Shown here: positions 6,501-9,657 of the stretch, one piece after another | Position numbering within the stretch: position 1 is the first letter of the stretch | How the letters are laid out: every line of letters starts with the position of its first letter | NCBI GenBank assembly: GCA_963926405.1 | Contig: CAWUXI010000015.1 | Location: forward strand, 1-9,657 | Reading direction: 5' to 3' | Source of the DNA: CALSMU01 sp963926405 | Lineage (GTDB): Bacteria; Bacteroidota; Bacteroidia; Flavobacteriales_D; Parvicellaceae | DNA: 9,657 nt | Program-made: the position numbers and the translations under genes | Notes under the pieces: generated by a model | What the model saw: only the letters and a program-made list of their open reading frames with translations | Databases searched by the model: none | Told to the model about the DNA's origin: nothing

Positions 6501-8153
6501 CTCATCAATTTGCCAAGTAATTTCGGAACCATAGCAATCTGTGACAATAGTGAGATCAGCGATTTGGCCATTGGCTACAATCGTGAAACTAGATGTCTCA
6601 GAATTATTTGAGGTATTTTGATCTACCGCTCCGTTAGGATTTACCGAGGTAGCGGTAAGTGTATGAGAACCAGCACCAGGTATCTGGAAGGGCAGAGTAA
6701 TAGTAGTAGATTGACCTTGCGCAAGATTACCAGTCCAATTAAGCACAGAAACAGTACCTGCGTCGATTTGATACTCTATATCCACATTAGCTATTGTGTT
6801 ACCTCCATAATTGGTCAAAACTATTTGTGGATCAACGCTAGCTGAACAAACAGAACCGACGGGACTCTGAATAGATGAAACACCTGCATCTAGCGCATAC
6901 GTGAATTGATTCATACAAAGTAATGCCTGGTATGCGTTTATTCTTCCCGCCCCGAGCTGTCCTATATAGTTTGAATTCGCACCATCAATATTATCAGCGC
7001 TACTCAGTAAACAATCCACAACTTGCTGTGGTGAGGCAGAAGGAGCATGAGAAATCATAAGACCAACCAAACCTGCAACAAGTGGAGAAGCCATTGAAGT
7101 TCCCTGTGTTACCTGGTAAGAGCTCCCTTCATCGGTACTCAAAATACTCGAACCAGGAGCTGAAATACTCACCCATGGTCCATACTGGGAAAAACTTGAC
7201 TTCACATCTCCACTTGAGGTTGAAGCAACTGATACAACATCATCATATGCAGCCGGATAAAATTGCTGATTAGTTCCATCGTTTCCAGCAGCTGCAATAA
7301 GAATCGTACCGAGGTTCCAAGCATAACTACATACGTTCTGTCCATAAGCAGAAGATCCTCCTCCACCCCAAGACATATTGATCACATCCGCATCATTATC
7401 TGCAGCCCATATTATACCATCGTAACCACTCGTCAAAGACCCCGTGTTGCAGTCCCCAATTTTTACAGGCATAATACTCACATTATAACCAATAGAGGCA
7501 ATGCCAATATTATTGTTCGTTTCTGCACCGACAATTCCGGAAACATGCGACCCATGAAAACCGTCATTACCGCCGCACGGCGAAGGGTCATTATCATTAT
7601 CCACAGCATCCCAACCTGGGACCATTTTATTAGCTAAATCAGGATGACTAATATTAATTGCATTATCAGTTACGGCTACTACAATATCCGATGACCCCGT
7701 TGATATATCCCATGCCAAAGGAGCGTCTATTTGAAATAATGCCCACTGACCTGAATTGAATGAATTAATACAATACTGGTCGTTCGGTGTTAAGAAGCTT
7801 TCATGTAGCTCTTTTTTTTCAGCATATTCAAGAGGCGCTAACTTGCTTAAATAAGCAACCAAATCGCCCACTTTATTAATCTCACTGAATTCTACCTGAT
7901 AAGTTCTGTTCAATAATCTATCATTAATTCCGGGGTGTAATTGAACAACTCTTTCAATACCGAAGATTAATTCAACATCTTTCAGGAACTGAAAGGCATC
8001 AATAGTTAAGGTTCCAGATTCAGATATCGGTCTTTTTTCGCTTTGTTTCAGCTGAAAAACAACTTTCCCATCTTGATACCATCGATGTACGTTTTGAGAA
8101 TAAACATTAAGAACTGAAGCACAGTAAAATAGAGTTAGAATTAAATATTTCAC
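3504..8153 (-). CDS. Secreted modular subtilisin-family (S8) serine protease with type A T9SS sorting domain
   Basis: This 1549-residue extracellular protease starts at a GTG (8153-8151). An in-frame stop lies eight codons upstream with no ATG or TTG between. Order of modules: signal peptide 1-19 (cut before Q20); propeptide to about 125; S8 catalytic domain 135-415 with Asp163 (VAVTDNAI), His200 (HGSHVSG), oxyanion Asn291 (AAAGND) and Ser353 (GTSMASP); CARDB-like module 422-526; a cysteine-containing module 530-640 with DSYGDGLYG; second CARDB-like module 644-750; an adhesin-type jelly-roll-like module 751-938 (LPFSEDFES start); PKD 941-1021 (WAWDFGD); then five or six Ig-like/SprB-like repeats to 1468; and the type A sorting domain 1477-1549. 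The protein is probably made as a zymogen, exported by Sec and T9SS, and anchored or released at the surface, where it degrades proteins. The tail modules probably bind substrate or the cell surface. It is transcribed divergently from mgsA and is the only gene of its transcript seen here. Catalytic residues are intact, so activity is expected; substrate is unknown. Confidence 0.93.
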   Translation of the reverse strand: MKYLILTLFYCASVLNVYSQNVHRWYQDGKVVFQLKQSEKRPISESGTLTIDAFQFLKDVELIFGIERVVQLHPGINDRLLNRTYQVEFSEINKVGDLVAYLSKLAPLEYAEKKELHESFLTPNDQYCINSFNSGQWALFQIDAPLAWDISTGSSDIVVAVTDNAINISHPDLANKMVPGWDAVDNDNDPSPCGGNDGFHGSHVSGIVGAETNNNIGIASIGYNVSIMPVKIGDCNTGSLTSGYDGIIWAADNDADVINMSWGGGGSSAYGQNVCSYAWNLGTILIAAAGNDGTNQQFYPAAYDDVVSVASTSSGDVKSSFSQYGPWVSISAPGSSILSTDEGSSYQVTQGTSMASPLVAGLVGLMISHAPSASPQQVVDCLLSSADNIDGANSNYIGQLGAGRINAYQALLCMNQFTYALDAGVSSIQSPVGSVCSASVDPQIVLTNYGGNTIANVDIEYQIDAGTVSVLNWTGNLAQGQSTTITLPFQIPGAGSHTLTATSVNPNGAVDQNTSNNSETSSFTIVANGQIADLTIVTDCYGSEITWQIDEDGSGNTMASGGPYADVTGGATNVENVCLASGCYVFIINDSYGDGLYGSQWTCTVDGNYFMEDQTGANLFQMTAPNGDFGSQTSHNFCITSNLSLDAGLSGISFPSGTICNSSIDPVVQLNNYGSSTLTSVDIVYGYGGPNQTYSWTGSLIQGASVAVNLPNMAVTTGTYTFTAYTDLPNAAADLNLLNDQSNENFTLFTGSQPLPFSEDFESNTFNTNSWTITNPDNGITWEILTVAGSAAGDKAAKMDLYNYGNGFERDGMQTPPLDFSNYTNVSMTFDHAFRRYNASSVDSLVLLVSADCGNTFDRIAGYAEDGTGSLATAYTNTAEFIPVVGDWCTGTVGADCFTIDLSAYDGQSSVVVRFESFNNGIAGNNLFIDNINIDGNQLNNPPVANYSANPNLCFGEDVNFTDNSAGSPTSWAWDFGDAVGTSNLENPTYNYFASGTYTVFLTVTNAYGSDTYSQTITVNSLPNVVASASLTNTCSGESLDLTASGASSYNWDNGAGNGVNVTVSPSSSVTYEVTGSSADGCINVDQVSIIVNPNPTISLSSSQNPSSCSVSDGIITIGSGGTGNLIWTGPLAGNANNITLPYAASGLGIGTYTFSFTDINGCVAQDIFATIIDTNPPAAPTIIQGNTINICQGQSVDLTSSYTFGNSWSTNEMSQTISVNVAGGYSVYYTDPSGCVSSETLVDVIENPVVVIGTSGNVSICLGDDATLTATGASSYAWSNGVGSGSSVTVSPIASTTYTVTGADGNGCENSGQVDVMVNPLPTVGAGADQTVCEGNQVIVSGTGASSYTWDNGVIDGVAFNAATTTTYNVTGADVNGCSNTDDILVTVTPSPAVVSIAAEDSVCVNWEDVALSGSPSGGVFSGNGVTDNRFYPPVAGVGSHDVVYSYTDPTTGCVGRDTLTIAVEECTGIVEVMNSNLTIYPNPTQDQITIDIKGYNGPVNVSVYDLQGRLLETTTNTKVSLKKHAKGIYVLKVSYGDITEMVRVVRE
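3507..3725 (-). other. Type A T9SS C-terminal sorting domain (Por secretion tail) of the protease
   Basis: This covers residues 1477-1549. It has the YPNP motif at 1482-1485, followed by I-T-I-D, V-N-V-S-V-Y-D-L-Q-G-R-L (about 1501-1512), then KGIYVLKV (1528-1535) and a basic end (MVRVVRE). These are the conserved blocks of the type A sorting domain, which is recognised by T9SS and in studied members removed by the PorU sortase-like protease during anchoring or release. Confidence 0.93.
3750..5333 (-). repeat. PKD plus Ig-like/SprB-like repeat region of the protease
   Basis: This covers residues 941-1468. A true PKD domain (941-1021, W-A-W-D-F-G-D) is followed by repeats of about 70-80 residues. 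Three of them (about 1022-1094, 1249-1320 and 1321-1391) share GASSY.W.NG, a V-S-P or similar strand, TY.VTG, and a GC before the next border. The unit near 1097-1170 looks like a SprB repeat (SC..SDGIITI, GTYTFSFTDINGC). Units near 1178-1248 and 1392-1468 are more diverged. Most units carry a cysteine near the start and a GC near the end, 44-50 residues apart in the Ig-like units. Likely role: extracellular spacer or binding array. Confidence 0.8.
6909..7751 (-). other. S8 (subtilase) catalytic domain
   Basis: This covers residues 135-415 of the protease. The domain opens with QWALFQIDAPLAWD, the usual lead-in to Bacteroidota subtilases. The catalytic Asp163 lies in VAVTDNAI, where most subtilases have D-T/S-G. 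His200 lies in HGSHVSGIVGA, Asn291 in AAAGND, and Ser353 in GTSMASPLVAG. The AGRINAYQAL sequence near 402-411 closes the domain, as in other subtilases. All four functional residues are present in the expected order and spacing. Confidence 0.93.
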
Positions 8154-8325
8154 GATTATTTGGTTTTTTATGGTTTAGGTTTAATTGAAAAATATAAGGA
8201 TAAATTAATATAAAATAAAAATTAGATTGATGAACGGTAAGAAAAAGTTAAAGAATAGGAGTTATTTAAAAAGGCTATAATCAATATTACTGTATATTTG
8301 TTCTTGTACTTAATACAATAACATT
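8154..8325. promoter_or_regulatory. Divergent AT-rich intergenic region between protease and mgsA genes
   Basis: These 172 bases separate two divergently transcribed genes, so both promoters must lie here. It is very AT-rich, with long A/T runs at 8184-8225. For mgsA a good -7 element is visible at 8293-8300. For the protease no CAAAnnTA (reverse of TAnnTTTG) is present; the best I see is a weak TATATTTT on the - strand at about 8189-8196, which I do not regard as a firm call. Neither start codon has a clear Shine-Dalgarno sequence; the bases just before them are A/T-rich, as is common in Bacteroidota. No riboswitch-like structure was recognised. Confidence 0.6.
8293..8300 (+). promoter_or_regulatory. 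Predicted -7 promoter element (TATATTTG) of mgsA
   Basis: TATATTTG matches the Bacteroidota housekeeping consensus TAnnTTTG exactly. It ends 25 bases before the mgsA ATG, giving a short leader of roughly 18-20 bases. A TTG/TTTG box at about -33 is not evident in the bases upstream (around 8266-8276), so the promoter may be weak or rely on the -7 box alone. Confidence 0.5.
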
Positions 8326-8700
8326 ATGGAAATCGCTATAATTGCCCATGACGGCAAGAAAGCTGAGATGGTTCAGTTTCTAAACGAGCAAGCAGAAACC
8401 CTTCATAACAATGAAGTATCTCTTATATCAACTGGAACGACAGGTTCAAAAGTCGAAAAAGCAGGTTTTAAAGTGACTAAGTTATTATCTGGTCCAATCG
8501 GAGGTGATGCCCAGATAGCTGCGCGCGTTGCCGAAGGTAAATGTGATATTGTTATTTTCTTCAGAGATCCACTAGATAAACATCCGCACGAACCAGATAT
8601 CTCAATGCTTATGAGGCTTTGTGATGTACATGATGTACCCTTAGCAACAAACCCAGCAAGTGCCAATCTACTTTTCAGGGGATTAGTAAACAAAACTTAA
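8326..8700 (+). CDS. mgsA: Methylglyoxal synthase
   Basis: This cytoplasmic enzyme converts dihydroxyacetone phosphate to methylglyoxal and phosphate, a bypass of lower glycolysis that frees phosphate when sugar phosphates build up. The 124-residue protein shows the family motifs in order: IAHDGKK (H8, D9), the phosphate-binding STGTTG (35-40), LSGPIGGD with the catalytic aspartate D61, FFRDPL (D81), PHEPD (H88 and D91), and ATNPASA (107-113). These correspond to E. coli MgsA H19/D20, TGTTG, D71, D91, H98 and D101. The ATG at 8326 is supported by an in-frame TAA five codons upstream and a promoter-like box at 8293. It lacks the extra N- and C-terminal residues of the 152-residue E. coli enzyme, leaving the core fold only; short versions occur in other bacteria. 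Neighbours are divergent (protease) and convergent (sugar symporter), so it is probably a single-gene transcript. No clear terminator follows it in the 59-base gap. Confidence 0.95.
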   Translation: MEIAIIAHDGKKAEMVQFLNEQAETLHNNEVSLISTGTTGSKVEKAGFKVTKLLSGPIGGDAQIAARVAEGKCDIVIFFRDPLDKHPHEPDISMLMRLCDVHDVPLATNPASANLLFRGLVNKT

Positions 8701-8759
8701 TTTCATCAACAAAAGAGATATTTCTTAATCGAGAGATGTTTTGAAGCTGTACTATTATT

Positions 8760-9657
8760 TTAGCTCCAAAAGAAAGCGTAAAGGGCAACCAAAATTAATA
8801 TTACCGCAAATGAACCTGCATTAAATATTGGAGATGTTTTAAAGGTCGAGGTATTTATATGAATACCTTTTTCATCCACAGCTCCTTTGTTTTGGACAAA
8901 ACTAATAACTGCTATAATAGCCATAGTTATAAGAACAGTATATCCCATCTGATGCAGAAATGGTAGATCGACAAACAATGTACTATCTATCCAATTTTTT
9001 GGTCCTATTTTGAAGTACATTGCAATTGGAATGGAAGTGATTACTCCTATTATTGCTGCTTTATTTGTAGATTTTTTCCAAAATAGACCTAACATAAATA
9101 CTGCTAAAATACCGGGACTTACAACCCCTGTATACTCTTGTATAAAATGAAATGCCTGATCAATTCCGCCCAATAATGGGGCCATAATTGCACCTATAAT
9201 TAATGCTACCGTTGCACTAATTCTTCCCATCCGAACAAGTTCCCGATCGCCTGCACTTTTATTAAAATAAGGTTTGTAAATATCCATGGTGAAAATAGTG
9301 GAGGTAGAATTTAACATTGAGGCAAGAGAGGACACAATTGCCGCAGAAAGGGCTGCAAAAGCCAACCCTTTTAACCCTACAGGTAAAAACTGCAAGAGCC
9401 AAGGATATGCATTATCTGGATGCTCTGAAGTTGGCATATTTTGCTGTCCTAATTCACCTAGTCCAGACATAACATCAACATCTGCTGTCATTACAAATGC
9501 AGCGATTCCAGGTATAACTACAATTAATGGAATAATTAATTTAAGGAAAGCTGCTAATAAAATCCCTTTTTGCGCTTCTTTCAAAGATTTTGCCGCTAGG
9601 GTTCTTTGAATAATATATTGATTGAACCCCCAATAATAGAGATTCGCTACCCACATC
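8760..9657 (-). CDS. Sodium/sugar symporter, SSS/SLC5 family, vSGLT-like (5' part missing)
   Basis: This is the C-terminal half (298 codons plus) of an inner membrane Na+-driven solute symporter. The ATG at 9656 is in the middle of the conserved WVANLYYWGFNQY helix, so it is internal and the gene continues past the window edge. Hydrophobic segments lie at about 31-57, 95-117, 146-163, 178-193, 200-214, 239-254 and 282-297. Aligned from memory to Vibrio parahaemolyticus SglT with a constant offset of 255, key residues match: N5, Y8 and W9 (N260, Y263, W264), K39 (K294), A106, S109 and S110 of the Na+ site (A361, S364, S365), F169 (F424) and Q173 (Q428). These line the sugar and sodium sites, so a hexose such as galactose or glucose is the likely substrate. 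About 250 N-terminal residues should lie outside. The stop is 59 bases from that of mgsA, in convergent orientation. Confidence 0.92.
   Translation of the reverse strand, partial: MWVANLYYWGFNQYIIQRTLAAKSLKEAQKGILLAAFLKLIIPLIVVIPGIAAFVMTADVDVMSGLGELGQQNMPTSEHPDNAYPWLLQFLPVGLKGLAFAALSAAIVSSLASMLNSTSTIFTMDIYKPYFNKSAGDRELVRMGRISATVALIIGAIMAPLLGGIDQAFHFIQEYTGVVSPGILAVFMLGLFWKKSTNKAAIIGVITSIPIAMYFKIGPKNWIDSTLFVDLPFLHQMGYTVLITMAIIAVISFVQNKGAVDEKGIHINTSTFKTSPIFNAGSFAVILILVALYAFFWS

Noticed and set aside
7263..7637. 124-codon open frame antisense to the protease catalytic domain
   Set aside because: It lies opposite the conserved S8 domain, matches no family I recognise, and has no promoter or partner.
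8403..8693. 96-codon frame antisense to mgsA
   Set aside because: mgsA on the other strand carries every catalytic motif; this frame has no recognisable features.
8701..8759. Possible terminator between mgsA and the symporter gene
   Set aside because: Only weak pairings are seen (for example AAGAGAT with ATTTCTT with almost no loop, or CAAAA with TTTTG), with no convincing stem followed by a T run.
9286..9609. 107-codon + strand frame opposite the symporter
   Set aside because: It overlaps a clearly conserved membrane transporter on the - strand and has no family features.
1..9657. Insertion sequences, CRISPR arrays, tRNA or rRNA genes
   Set aside because: No transposase, terminal inverted repeats, regularly spaced short direct repeats or recognisable RNA gene was seen; all repeats found are protein-domain repeats.

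Overview
The window comes from an AT-rich member of the Bacteroidota, most likely Flavobacteriia or a close relative. Three things point there: substrates of the type IX secretion system (T9SS) carrying both known kinds of C-terminal sorting domain, a PorP/SprF-family outer membrane protein, and a promoter element of the Bacteroidota type (TAnnTTTG) with no clear Shine-Dalgarno sequences. The sequence does not support a narrower assignment.

Layout. Positions 1-3358 (+) hold a two-gene operon. The first gene is the 3' part of a large surface protein made of tandem PKD domains and ending in a CHU_C-type (type B, gliding-motility-associated) sorting domain. It overlaps by 4 bases a PorP/SprF-family gene, whose product is the likely outer membrane partner for export or anchoring of the adhesin. 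A near-perfect inverted repeat (3370-3400) forms a terminator that probably serves both converging transcripts. Positions 3504-8153 (-) encode a 1549-residue secreted modular subtilisin-family (S8) protease. It has a complete catalytic site, a long tail of CARDB-like, adhesin-like, PKD and Ig-like/SprB-like modules, and a type A T9SS sorting domain. A 172-base AT-rich divergent region (8154-8325) separates it from a small methylglyoxal synthase gene (mgsA, 8326-8700, +). Convergent to mgsA and leaving the window at its right edge is the C-terminal half of a sodium/sugar symporter of the vSGLT type (8760-9657, -).

How the genes fit together. The first three genes are all cell-surface or secreted functions that depend on T9SS: an adhesin with its dedicated porin-like partner, and an exoprotease. 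The last two are central-metabolism or uptake functions: Na+-driven sugar import, and the DHAP-to-methylglyoxal bypass of lower glycolysis. They are convergent, so they are not co-transcribed, and any functional link is only suggestive. I found no mobile element, CRISPR array, tRNA or rRNA, and nothing that clearly amounts to a new system. The most notable signals are the strictly periodic cysteine pairs in the PKD array, the coupled adhesin-PorP pair, the two-way terminator and the modular build of the protease.
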